Assembly (NCBI RefSeq): GCF_030323145.1
Contig: NZ_CP100470.1
Location: 4,629,001 to 4,693,000 of the forward strand
DNA length: 64,000 bases
From: Mesorhizobium sp. C432A
Lineage (GTDB): Bacteria; Pseudomonadota; Alphaproteobacteria; Rhizobiales; Rhizobiaceae
Direction: 5' to 3'
This document shows positions 45,071-53,446 of the stretch, piece after piece; position 1 is the stretch's first letter; every line of letters starts with the position of its first letter. The notes below the pieces were generated by a model. It was not told the DNA's origin. It ran no database searches and saw only the letters and a list, made by a program, of their open reading frames with translations. The translations under genes were made by a program, and so were the position numbers.

Positions 45071-46307
45071 GTAGCGGCCCCATTCCCTGAACGAACGAAA
45101 TACAGTCCGGCCCGAGGTCGCGCAGGCTCCGCGCGCCCATCAGTCCCATGACGCGGTCGATCTCCTTGCGGTAGAGTTCGAGCACGTGGCGTACCCCCTC
45201 CTCGCCGGCGACCGCGAGCCCCCACAACTGCGGCCGCCCGATCAGACAGCACGAGGCGCCGAGCGCCAGGGCCTTGACGACGTCAGAGCCTCGCCTGATG
45301 CCGCCGTCGATAAGCACTGGTACGCGGCCGGCGACAGCCGCGACAACCGCCGTCAACGCGTCCAGGGATGCGGCGGCGCCGTCAAGCTGACGTCCCCCAT
45401 GATTGGATACGATGATGCCGTCGATTCCTCGGGCTACAGCCTCGGCGGCTTCGCTGGGATGCAGGACGCCTTTCAGCAACAACGGTCCGGACCAGACAGT
45501 GCGCAGCCAGTCGACATCGGCCCAGGAGAGTCCGGGATCGAGCATTGCGGCCATTCGGCCCGCCAATGCACCGACCGTCGCCGTATCTCCGGGGCGCGCG
45601 TAGTTGCCGAAAGTCAGTTTCGGGAGTCGGGTGCGCATACGAAGAAGCCACGCCGCCTTGGTGGCGGCCGCGAGGGTTCCGGCCACACCGAAGCGCGGCG
45701 GGATGGCAAAACCGTTGCGGATGTCGCGTTCACGGTTGCCAAGCATCTGGTTATCAATGGTGAGCACCAGCGCGTCGTAGCTTGAGGCACGCGCCCGATC
45801 CACCATTTCTCGGGTGAAGCCGCGATCGGTATAGACGAACACCTGCATCCACCGTGGGCTACTTCCGGTGGCTGCTATATCCTCCAGCGTGCAGACCGAT
45901 CCGTGGCTGGCGCAGTAGAATGTCCCTGCGGCCGCTGCGGCTCGGGCGGCTGCGCGCTCGCCGTCGGGCCAGAACAGCCCAGCCAGGCCGGTTGGCGCGA
46001 TGCCCAGCGGGATGGCAAGTTTCGCGCCGAAGAGGTCAAGGGAAAGGTCTCGCGTCGTTGCACCGTTGAGTGGTCGCGGCAGAATGGCAACCTCGTTAAA
46101 AGCTTGCTCGTTCCGGCGCAGCGTTCGCTCATCCTCGGCACCGCCATCGGCGAAGTCGAACACCGGGCGTGGCAAAGTCCGCCGCGCGGCGACGCGGACC
46201 GCGGCCACGCTGTACAGGCACTTCAACGCCGCCATCGAAGCAGACGATGCCGCACCGCCGGCACCGCGGTCATCGCCTGTGTTTGAGGCGGACGAGGAGC
46301 TACTCAC
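45063..46307 (-). CDS. FMN-dependent alpha-hydroxy-acid oxidase/dehydrogenase
   Basis: 414 residues. FMN-binding TIM barrel with PLGIAPTGLAGLFWPDGERA, the catalytic His in IIVSNHGGRQLDGA and the phosphate-binding DGGIRRGSDVVKALALGA. It oxidises an L-2-hydroxy acid (lactate, glycolate or mandelate type) to a 2-oxo acid. The first 25 residues are Ser- and Gly-rich and unlike the family, so the true start may be the ATG of MAALKCLYS about 24 codons in. It overlaps the lactonase end by four bases upstream and the RraA-like gene downstream. Confidence 0.87.
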   Translation of the reverse strand: MSSSSSASNTGDDRGAGGAASSASMAALKCLYSVAAVRVAARRTLPRPVFDFADGGAEDERTLRRNEQAFNEVAILPRPLNGATTRDLSLDLFGAKLAIPLGIAPTGLAGLFWPDGERAAARAAAAAGTFYCASHGSVCTLEDIAATGSSPRWMQVFVYTDRGFTREMVDRARASSYDALVLTIDNQMLGNRERDIRNGFAIPPRFGVAGTLAAATKAAWLLRMRTRLPKLTFGNYARPGDTATVGALAGRMAAMLDPGLSWADVDWLRTVWSGPLLLKGVLHPSEAAEAVARGIDGIIVSNHGGRQLDGAAASLDALTAVVAAVAGRVPVLIDGGIRRGSDVVKALALGASCCLIGRPQLWGLAVAGEEGVRHVLELYRKEIDRVMGLMGARSLRDLGPDCISFVQGMGPLHD

Positions 46308-47208
46308 GGTTGCTTTCCGCCGATGCGACCATGATGCGTCGGTCCACCGCCTCCCGGAACACGCACGCAGGAGAGTGTTCCCTCAAAGGAGGGATCGCTG
46401 CCGGTCGCCAGCACGCCGGCATTTGTCACCCAAAGCATCTCGCCCGAGAAGACGCAGTTGGTCGTTGCCTTGCCGCAGACGAAGAAACCCTCCGCTGTGC
46501 CGTTGGGCTTCAGAACGTGAATGCCGTTGGCGGCAATATCCGTGACATAAAGGCGGCCATCGGCTCCGACCTTCAGCCCGTCCGGGATCGGATTGGCCCC
46601 AGGCAAGCGGCCCAGGTCTTCGACGGAACCATCCGGACGCTGCCGCTTGACGCGCCCCGTATAGGACTCCCCCAAATGATCGAGCCGTCGGCTTCGATCG
46701 CCACACCATTGGGGAAGGTCGGCTTGTCGAAACCGAGAGCAAGGTAAGCACTGCCATCGGGGTTGACGGCAAAAATGTAGCTTGGGTCCGGATTCCCCGG
46801 GTTGTATGTGCCGGGATCGCTGAAGATGAGCCGGCCGTCAGCAGCAAATACAAGATCGTTTGGCCCATTGAGCCGAATGCCCGCGACTTCGCTCAGCAGG
46901 ATTTCCGGCTTTCCGCCTTCGGCAACCCGCTGGATCGATGGCGTCGTCATGTCCGCGGCCCGCCAAGGTCCGGTCGTGCCGCCGTTCTGGCAGACATAGA
47001 GCAGGTCATCCGATCCGAGAACGCAGGCGTTGGGCGCTCCGGCAACATACGCGAACTGGCGAGCACTTCCGTCGCGATCTATGGCCGTCAGCTGGCTGCG
47101 ATAGCTTTCGACGATGACAATTCGGCCATCGGGCAGCACCGTCGGGCCCTCGGGCCAGCCAAGGCCGGTCGCGACAACCTCGACGGCCAGCTTTTCAACC
47201 TCGTTCAT
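46304..47208 (-). pseudogene. SMP-30/gluconolactonase with single-base frameshift
   Basis: The N-terminal two thirds (from the ATG at 47208, MNEVEKLAVEVVATGLGWPE) read to IEADGSIIWG. The remaining third continues in another frame as ESYTGRVKRQRPDGSVEDLG through to a stop at 46304. The break falls in a run of five G on the coding strand (46669-46673); a sixth G would restore one frame of about 302 residues. The intact protein would be a calcium-dependent beta-propeller that hydrolyses sugar lactones, a second lactonase alongside the ApnL-like one. It could be a real mutation, a phase-variable tract or a sequencing error. Confidence 0.8.
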
Positions 47209-47322
47209 CGTGCGACCCCCAGAACGGCAGCCTAACAAGATTTGTCGGGTATAATCCAGCCTGGCGGTCTCCGGACCCGGCGAGTCAAAGATAGCTTGGC
47301 TGACGTGCGCGTTGCTGGGCCC

Positions 47323-47328
47323 CCTAGG
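47323..47328. repeat. Left copy of 6-bp target duplication
   Basis: CCTAGG immediately before the insertion sequence. An identical copy follows its right end. It fits the NCTAGN target reported for IS481. Confidence 0.8.
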
Positions 47329-48372
47329 TGTTTGATCCCAGGCTTTGATGGCGCATACTTTTCGTCCGAATCAAAGGATGCGCTATGGGCCAGGTTCTTC
47401 ATGGGAGCGCCACGACGACAGAGGCGATCCGTCGAGCGATACAGCATAGTCAAGAGAGCCTGAGGGCGCTGGCGAAGCGCTACGGCATCAATCAGAAGAC
47501 GGTTAGGAAGTGGAGGAACCGGACGTCGGCCGCCGATCTTCCGACTGGCCCCAGAGATCCGAAGTCGACAGTGCTATCGACTGAGGAAGAGGCGGTCATC
47601 GTCGCCTTTCGGCGTTATACGCTGCTGCCACTGGACGATTGCCTCTATGCTCTCCAACCGACGATCCCGCATCTGTCGCGGTCATCCTTGCATCGCTGCC
47701 TGCAGCGTCACGGGATAGGCAGGTTGCCGGATGTCGAGGGCGACAAGCCGGCAAGGAAGAAGTTCAAGGCCTATCCAATCGGCTACTTCCATATCGACGT
47801 CGCCGAGGTCCGAACCGAGCAGGGCAAGCTGCATATGTTCGTGGCCATAGATCGGACCTCGAAGTTCGCTTTCGTCGAGCTGCACGAGAAGGCAACGACA
47901 GCGGTCTCCGCCGATTTCCTGCGCCATCTTCTTGATGCTGTCCCTTACAAGATCCACACAGTGCTTACCGACAACGGCATTCAGTTCACGACCCCAGGTG
48001 CCGGCGGCTCGGCCGTTCCGCTGATCAAGGAAGCCATGGCGGCGGGAGAAATCATATGGGCGCACGCCTTCGAACATACTTGCGCCAAGGCCGATATCGA
48101 CCACCGAACGACAAAGCCAAGGCACCCATGGACCAACGGCCAGGTCGAACGCATGAACCGCACGATCAAGGATGCGACCGTCAAACGCTTCTACTACGAG
48201 AGCCATGACCAACTGCGCCAGCATCTCGCCGATTTCGTCTTAGCCTATAATTTCGGCCGTCGACTGAAGATCCTCAAGGGCCTCACGCCCTTTGAATACA
48301 TCTGCAAAATCTGGACAAAAGAGCCCGAACGATTCAGGCTCGATCCAACCCATCAAACCTTGGGACTAAACA
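47329..48372 (+). mobile_element. IS481-family insertion sequence, 1044 bp, complete
   Basis: Terminal inverted repeats start TGTTT at both ends and match at 19 of 23 positions (47329-47351 against the complement of 48350-48372), with the blocks TCCCA and TTTGATGG conserved. CCTAGG flanks both sides as a direct repeat. It carries one transposase gene reading left to right. Length and ends are typical for the family. It is inserted 115 bases upstream of the lactonase start. Confidence 0.93.
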
Positions 48373-48377
48373 CCTAG
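47385..48377 (+). CDS. IS481-family DDE transposase
   Basis: 330 residues. An N-terminal helix-turn-helix (SLRALAKRYGINQKTVRKWR, about 26-45) binds the ends. The integrase-like core has catalytic Asp in GYFHIDVAEV, Asp in VLTDNGIQF and Glu in WTNGQVERMN. AAAGGA lies upstream of the ATG. Its stop codon TAG (48375-48377) is not inside the element but in the CCTAGG target duplication, so termination depends on the insertion site. The frame is intact and it may be active. Confidence 0.93.
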   Translation: MGQVLHGSATTTEAIRRAIQHSQESLRALAKRYGINQKTVRKWRNRTSAADLPTGPRDPKSTVLSTEEEAVIVAFRRYTLLPLDDCLYALQPTIPHLSRSSLHRCLQRHGIGRLPDVEGDKPARKKFKAYPIGYFHIDVAEVRTEQGKLHMFVAIDRTSKFAFVELHEKATTAVSADFLRHLLDAVPYKIHTVLTDNGIQFTTPGAGGSAVPLIKEAMAAGEIIWAHAFEHTCAKADIDHRTTKPRHPWTNGQVERMNRTIKDATVKRFYYESHDQLRQHLADFVLAYNFGRRLKILKGLTPFEYICKIWTKEPERFRLDPTHQTLGLNT

Positions 48378-48378
48378 G
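48373..48378. repeat. Right copy of 6-bp target duplication
   Basis: CCTAGG immediately after the right inverted repeat. Its central TAG terminates the transposase frame. Confidence 0.8.
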
Positions 48379-48903
48379 CCGCCCCCCCACCCCGGCGCCG
48401 GTGAACCCCGACGGGCGGAGGCCTATGGCTACAGCGCGAGCCGATCGGTGTCTACATAGCTCGGTAGCACTGGCTTGCTCCTCCAGGTTGGGTGGCAGGA
48501 TTAGGTGCTGCTGAGGCCAGCGTGCAAGGAACAAGTGCAGGTGGAGAAGGTTGAATCTCAGTTCCTCTCCCTCTAACACTCACAAAGTCCAACAATTCTC
48601 TGCTCCGCTGCCAGGCGCTCTTGAGCCGAGCGTTTGCAGGGCGTGCGTGTGGCCAAAAGCTGGGGAGCGCCGCAGCGCCCAGGCGTGCAAATTGCTCTCT
48701 GAACGCCGATCCTTCTCCGAAGCTGGGGAGTAGCCCCAAAATCCAACAGCAATATCATGCCTCAACGGCGGTTTTGCCACTGCCAGTTTTGCGGTTCGCT
48801 CGCCTGTCAAAAGGGACAGTCTTTCGGGTCACGATCCGGAGTGGGTTTGCCAAGGCTCCCGGAATCGAGGTGGCTCACTTTTGCGTCGGGGCTCCGCCAC
48901 TCT
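48379..48903. other. 525-base stretch without a recognisable gene
   Basis: Several short frames exist on both strands but none has a family resemblance or a good ribosome site. Base composition is slightly lower in GC than the flanking genes. It may include the original upstream region of the lactonase operon, now cut off by the insertion sequence. Confidence 0.4.
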
Positions 48904-49308
48904 TCAGATCAAAAGCAACCAGCACCAATACGCACCAATCACCATTTGCACAGCGAACGCGGTGAACCTGAGACTGACCGCGAGTTGGCTGGTTGAGACG
49001 AGGTGGATCACCGACTGCACTATACGTGCGCCTAACATCGTGGAGGCCAAGGGATCCGTGACATCTGTCTTTGAAATGATGATCGCGACTCCGAGCAGAC
49101 CTCCGAAGATTGGAAGCCCTTCAATGCAGTTGGCGTGGGCACGGGCTAACCTCCGCATAAACGGGGAGAGGGCTCCGTTATCTGGCGTAAAGCCGTTTGC
49201 CGGGACTTGCCCAGAGATCACCAGGTAGCTCCGGATAACTTCCATCACGATCAGCAGGGCCAGCGCCCACGAGATGAAGCCAATCAATGCGTAAGCACTC
49301 GCCGACAT
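48904..49308 (-). CDS. MAPEG-family membrane protein
   Basis: 134 residues with four hydrophobic segments (about 8-30, 63-78, 88-105 and 112-133). The segment between spans 1 and 2, RRLARAHANCIEGLPIFGGL, carries the Arg/Asn/Glu pattern of the MAPEG family (membrane proteins in eicosanoid and glutathione metabolism). Bacterial members are of uncertain function, sometimes glutathione transferases. It stands alone, with no operon partner on its strand. Confidence 0.85.
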   Translation of the reverse strand: MSASAYALIGFISWALALLIVMEVIRSYLVISGQVPANGFTPDNGALSPFMRRLARAHANCIEGLPIFGGLLGVAIIISKTDVTDPLASTMLGARIVQSVIHLVSTSQLAVSLRFTAFAVQMVIGAYWCWLLLI

Positions 49309-49503
49309 GTGCCCTCCCCGTTGCTAGCACTCTAGGTCGTTGTAGCCGATCAACTAGTCTAATGCTATTCGACGAGGAGGGGCGGCCTGTAGTGGGGCCG
49401 AAACGGAATAGCAGCTTTTGGACGTTGTGCCCGGAATAGCTGCCGTTCAGCCAATCAGCAGTGATTGACCGCTTTCGCCCTTTAGCGACCCTTCCGCGCC
49501 AGA

Positions 49504-50436
49504 TCAGTCGATGCTTGAAGCTGCCATTCGCAGAGTGAAAGCGGCGTCGAGCATGGCCAGAAAGGCGCGCACGGCGGGGTTGGCGCGTCGGCTTGCCGGC
49601 CAGAGCACGGTGACATTGTTTCGCTCGACCGCGAACGTGGACAGCACTGGGACCAGTTCGCCGCGCTTCACATAGGGAGCCGCCATGAAGGAGGCGCCTA
49701 TGCCTATCCCACCGCCGGCTGCCAGCATGATGAGCACGGCATCGCTGGCATCGGCGACCACACCGGAATTGGGCACGATCTCGATTTCACGGTCGCCAAT
49801 CCGGAAGGGCCAGCGAAAGGCCTGGCCTGTGCTCTGATATCGAAGGTTGACGGTGTCGTGCCCTTCCAGGTGATCGGGATGGGTCGGTGTGCCGCGTTCC
49901 TCGAGATAGGCTGGCGAGGCGAAGCAGCAAAGCCGATGGGGTGCGAGCTTGCGTGATAGTAGCCGGGTGTCAGCCAGATCACCGATGCGTATGGCGACAT
50001 CGATCCCTTCCTCGATCATGTCCACCATCTGGTCACCCAGCCTGAGATCGACGATCAGGTTCGGATGGAGCCGACGGAAAGCCGGTAAAGCCGGAGCGAT
50101 CAGATGCAGTCCGATCGGCAGCGACGCGGCCACGCGCAACGTGCCCGATGGTTCGGAGCGCGCGGTCATTGCCGCCTGCTCTATTTCCTCGGCCTCGCGT
50201 AGCAGACGCAGCGCGCGCTCATGCAGGTCGCGCCCTTCGGGCGTGAAGGTGAGCGAGCGCGTTGTACGGGTAAACAGCGACACTCCTAAATGCCGCTCGA
50301 GCCGCTGGACGCTCTTGCTGACCGCCGACGGGGAAATCGACAGCGCGCGCGCCGCTGCCGTGTAGCTGCCGAGCGATCCCGCACGCGCGAAGGCGATGAT
50401 GCCAGTGAGCCGATCCAAAGTGATATGTTCCGCCAT
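49504..50436 (-). CDS. LysR-family regulator
   Basis: 310 residues. The N-terminal winged helix reads [30 protein letters not shown] (about 21-50), then the two-lobe effector domain (90-300, [20 protein letters not shown]). It is divergent from the quinone-oxidoreductase gene with a 92-base intergenic region, the usual arrangement for a LysR regulator and its target. The ligand is unknown. Confidence 0.9.
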   Translation of the reverse strand: MAEHITLDRLTGIIAFARAGSLGSYTAAARALSISPSAVSKSVQRLERHLGVSLFTRTTRSLTFTPEGRDLHERALRLLREAEEIEQAAMTARSEPSGTLRVAASLPIGLHLIAPALPAFRRLHPNLIVDLRLGDQMVDMIEEGIDVAIRIGDLADTRLLSRKLAPHRLCCFASPAYLEERGTPTHPDHLEGHDTVNLRYQSTGQAFRWPFRIGDREIEIVPNSGVVADASDAVLIMLAAGGGIGIGASFMAAPYVKRGELVPVLSTFAVERNNVTVLWPASRRANPAVRAFLAMLDAAFTLRMAASSID

Positions 50437-50447
50437 GGCATTACTTA

Positions 50448-50479
50448 ACCGCCATCGGCACCGATTATCAACCGGCGGT
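50448..50479. promoter_or_regulatory. Inverted repeat in the LysR/oxidoreductase divergent region
   Basis: ACCGCC (50448-50453) and GGCGGT (50474-50479), 20 bases apart, lie midway between the two divergent starts. A candidate regulator site by position and symmetry only. Confidence 0.3.
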
Positions 50480-50528
50480 CATGCCGCTAGATTCGCTCCA
50501 ATGACATGGATGAGCGGAGATTTCACCA

Positions 50529-51542
50529 ATGAGCGATAAGATGAAGGCAGTCCGTCTGCACGCATTCGGTGGTCCCGAGATGCTGGTGTACGAAGACGCG
50601 CCTAGGCCGGGTGTGAAGCCCGGCGAGGTGCTTGTCCGAGTCCAGGCGGCCGGGCTTAATCCGCCCGACTGGTATCTGCGGGATGGCTATCGCGCACTGC
50701 CGCCAGAATGGCGACCCAACGCGTCCTTCCCACTGATTCTCGGCACGGACGTGTCGGGCGTCATTGAAGCGGTTGGCGCTGACGCCGCTGAGTTCAGCAT
50801 CGGTGACGAGGTCTACGCAATGGTTCGCTTCCCCGATAACTTGATGACGGGTAGCAATGCCTACGCGCATTATGTCAGTGTGCCGGCATCGCATGTTGCG
50901 TTGAAACCAGCCGGCATCGACCATATTCATGCGGCTGGTGCGCCGATGTCGCTTCTGACGGCATGGCAGTTCTTGATCGAACTTGGCCACGACGAGCCGA
51001 ATCCGTTCCAGCCCTTACCGCATGAGCCGGTGCCCCTCGACGGCAAGACGGTGCTCATCAATGGTGCCGGAGGCGGTGTCGGGCATCTGGCCGTCCAGTT
51101 GGCGAAATGGCGGGGCGCGCGCGTCATCGCGGTGACATCGGCCAAGAACGAGGCGCTGATGCGCGATCTCGGCGTGGATCAATTCATCGACTACAAGACA
51201 ACCGCGGCGGAAGATGTCGTTCGAGACGTCGACCTTGTCCTCGACGCGGTGGGCGGCGCGGACATGGAGCGCTTCTTCCATGTTCTGAAGCCGGGCGGCG
51301 CGCTGTTCCTGGTCAACCCACTGGGCTTCGCTGGTCACGAAGAGACAGAGAGGCTGGGGATCACGGTCTCATCCACACAGGTTCGATCCAATGGCGCGCA
51401 GTTGGCAAAAGCCGCCCGCCTGCTCGACGACGGCCTTGTGCGTGTCGTCATCGACAGCACATTCCCGCTGGCCGAGGCATCGCGCGCACATGAGCGCGCC
51501 GCCGACGGCAGTATTCAAGGCAAGATCGTGCTGGCCGTCTGA
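50529..51542 (+). CDS. Zinc-independent NADP-dependent quinone oxidoreductase (MDR family)
   Basis: 337 residues. A GroES-like N-terminal domain (EVLVRVQAAGLNPPDWYLRD) and a Rossmann domain with the NADP site INGAGGGVGHLAVQLAKW. Zinc-binding cysteines of alcohol dehydrogenases are absent, which places it with quinone reductases/enone reductases. It reduces quinones or alpha,beta-unsaturated carbonyls. It is divergently transcribed from the LysR gene, its probable regulator. The start at 50529 (MSDKMKAVRLHAFGGPEML) has GGAG upstream. Confidence 0.9.
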   Translation: MSDKMKAVRLHAFGGPEMLVYEDAPRPGVKPGEVLVRVQAAGLNPPDWYLRDGYRALPPEWRPNASFPLILGTDVSGVIEAVGADAAEFSIGDEVYAMVRFPDNLMTGSNAYAHYVSVPASHVALKPAGIDHIHAAGAPMSLLTAWQFLIELGHDEPNPFQPLPHEPVPLDGKTVLINGAGGGVGHLAVQLAKWRGARVIAVTSAKNEALMRDLGVDQFIDYKTTAAEDVVRDVDLVLDAVGGADMERFFHVLKPGGALFLVNPLGFAGHEETERLGITVSSTQVRSNGAQLAKAARLLDDGLVRVVIDSTFPLAEASRAHERAADGSIQGKIVLAV

Positions 51543-51603
51543 ATTGTTGCTTTCAGTCCGAACGACCATCGGGAGTGCAGACGATCGGGCGCGATTACGC
51601 CGT

Positions 51604-52368
51604 TTAGCCGACGAAGACCACCGACCGACGTCCGGCTGAATCGTGCTCGACTACAAGTGCCGCGATGGCTGCCGCGATCTTCGCGCCGCCTTGCACTGAC
51701 GGTTCGATAGGATTGGCGAAGTCCGCGTCCTCATTCGATACCAAGCGCAGGTCGACGAGCGGCAAACCGCGCGAGAACGCCGCCCGGGTGATGACGTCGT
51801 TGAGGACCGTCAGGGCAGTTGCGGCAAGTCTACGACGCTATGGGTCGGGAAAGCGCGCCTCGTAGATCGTGCAGACAGCGGTGGGTAGGTTTTGGCCCAG
51901 CGCCCCCTCGAGCATCGTACAGTAGTCGTGCTCGAATTCCTCCCGGATATCGCTGATCCTGTCCAGAACCTCGGCCACCGAACAGGCCCCCTGCTCCAGA
52001 ATCCCTGCATGACGAAGAGCATCATTGCCACCGACGCTGACGACAAGATGGCTAGCATCCTGGGGGAGCCGTTCAAGCTGCCGCTCGACGCCGCTTGTGA
52101 CGGCGCCGTCGACGGCGTTTACCGTTGCACGCCACCCCTCCGGCAACCGCTCCCGCAGCTGCCGCACTACGTCGGGCCCGTGCGCGACATAGGCAGCGTT
52201 GTCAAAGATCGAATCCCCGAGAAGGACGACGTGTGGCATCGGATGCTCCGTTGAGGCCTCTGCCAATGCTGCATCAGCAGAGGAGGTAAGGTGGTGGGTT
52301 GTGACCGCGGCAGCGAGCACGGTCAGGAGATCACGGCGAGTCAGGCCACCTACAGAACGGAACGGCAT
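51604..52368 (-). pseudogene. SGNH/GDSL hydrolase with in-frame stop
   Basis: From MPFRSVGGLT it has a Tat-type signal (Arg11-Arg12, RRDLLTVLAAAV), the nucleophile Ser53 in LLGDSIFDN and the oxyanion segment VSVGGNDAL. A TAG at 51838-51840 interrupts after YEARFPDP. The frame then continues with recognisable sequence (LTVLNDVITRAAF, LPLVDLRLVSNEDADFANPI, EPSVQGGAKIAAA) to a stop at 51604, so about 78 C-terminal residues are cut off, including the region with the catalytic Asp/His. It starts one base after the stop of the hydrolase relic upstream. Confidence 0.8.
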
Positions 52369-52369
52369 C

Positions 52370-53215
52370 TCAGCCGTCCAGGAACGCCAGAAGCGCGGCA
52401 TTCACCGCGCTGGCCTCTTCGCGCTGTTCCCAATGCGTCGCCTTCTCGAACGTCTGCAGGCCCCGATCGTTGCAAAGGGCCAGACTGCGCTCGGCCAGGC
52501 CATATTCCAGAGCTTGGTCCTGCATCCCCCACAGTACAAGGGTCGGCGTCGTGATCCGCTCATTCAGGCTTGGGCGGAAGCGCAGCGCCCGATACCAGTT
52601 GAGCATGCCTGTCAGCGCCCCCGGCCGTTCCCAGGCCTGCCGATACTCTGCGATTTCCTCCGCCGTGAAGGCATCTGTTCGGCTGGATTTGATGAGCGCC
52701 CGTGCCAGCAGAGCCGAGCGCCCCGCCCCCAGAAAAGCCTCCGGCAGCAAGGGGAACTGGAAGAAGGCCGCATAGCTGCTCCGCAGGAACTGGGTCGGAG
52801 ATCGCAAGGAATGGGCAAGCAGCACCTCGGGATGGGGCGCGTTCAGGATGACGAGCCTTTCCAGGCGGTGCGGCAGCTTTGCGCCTGCGGCCCAGGCGAC
52901 GATACCGCCCCAGTAAATGACCGACGAGGTGAAACCTTCCGATGCCGAGCGCGTCGGCGATGGCAACGACATCGCCGACGAGCTTGGGGAGCGTGTATTC
53001 ACGGATGGCTTTCGGCTTGTCACTGGTGTTGTAGCCCCTCTGGTCGGGAACGATGACCCGGAACCGGCGGTAGCGAGCGCATCGATCTGCCGTCTCCAGC
53101 CGATCCAGAAGTCGCCGGGAGCAGTCTGTCCCGGTCCAGCCGCTAGGCTGGCAGCAGCGGAGGCGTCGATCAAAGTGAATACCTCGCGGAGTTGACGAGG
53201 AGTTCTGATAGGCAA
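52370..53215 (-). pseudogene. Alpha/beta hydrolase (epoxide-hydrolase-like) with compensating frameshifts
   Basis: An open frame spans the region but its middle (SGSSFPTRGATTPVTSRKPS) is out of frame with the family. The correct sequence, RFRVIVPDQRGYNTSDKPKA through DALGIGRFHLVGH, is in the neighbouring frame between about 53075 and 52930. It then returns to the first frame as WGGIVAWAAGAKLPHRLERL. Two opposite frameshifts therefore scramble about 50 residues and destroy the nucleophile elbow (HDWGG type, here only WGG remains). The C-terminal cap and ATHWEQRE region are intact. Upstream of the gene the homology ends near the N terminus. Confidence 0.75.
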
Positions 53216-53294
53216 GTTTCAATTTCGCGCTTTTTCCCGAAAATTCGAGAGCGTGAGGAATTGAAACCATTCGTTGATTAATCAGGGGTTTTCG

Positions 53295-53344
53295 CCGGCC
53301 TGTCACGCCGGAGGTCGCGGGTTCGCGCCCCGTCACTCGCGCCA
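53295..53344 (+). tRNA. 3' half of a tRNA-Asp(GTC), partial
   Basis: The anticodon arm CCGGC-CTGTCAC-GCCGG (53295-53311) carries anticodon GTC. It is followed by a 5-base variable loop, a T-arm GCGGG-TTCGCGC-CCCGT (53317-53333), an acceptor strand CACTCGC, discriminator G and an encoded CCA (53342-53344). No D-arm or 5' acceptor strand is upstream. The T-loop has TTCGCGC where TTCGA is nearly invariant. This is a non-functional 3' fragment of the kind left at one end of an element integrated in a tRNA gene. Confidence 0.8.
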
Positions 53345-53363
53345 TTTCTCCTCAGGAGAAATG
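53343..53363. terminator. Perfect palindrome overlapping the tRNA end
   Basis: CATTTCTCCT (53343-53352), one base, AGGAGAAATG (53354-53363). It can form a strong hairpin as found after tRNA genes, though no T-run follows. It could also be part of a recombination site. Confidence 0.5.
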
Positions 53364-53446
53364 TGACATAATCGTCTAGAATCATGGTCTTGCATGTGGA
53401 AATTCAGATCCGGTCGGATCTGAATTCGGTCTCTCCCGCAACGACG

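Noticed and set aside
52370..53215. Intact 281-residue alpha/beta hydrolase
   Set aside because: The frame is open throughout, but its middle is out of register with the family and the nucleophile elbow is missing, so it is treated as a pseudogene.
53295..53344. Functional tRNA-Asp gene
   Set aside because: No 5' acceptor strand or D-arm can be found upstream, and the T-loop is mutated. Only a 3' fragment is present.
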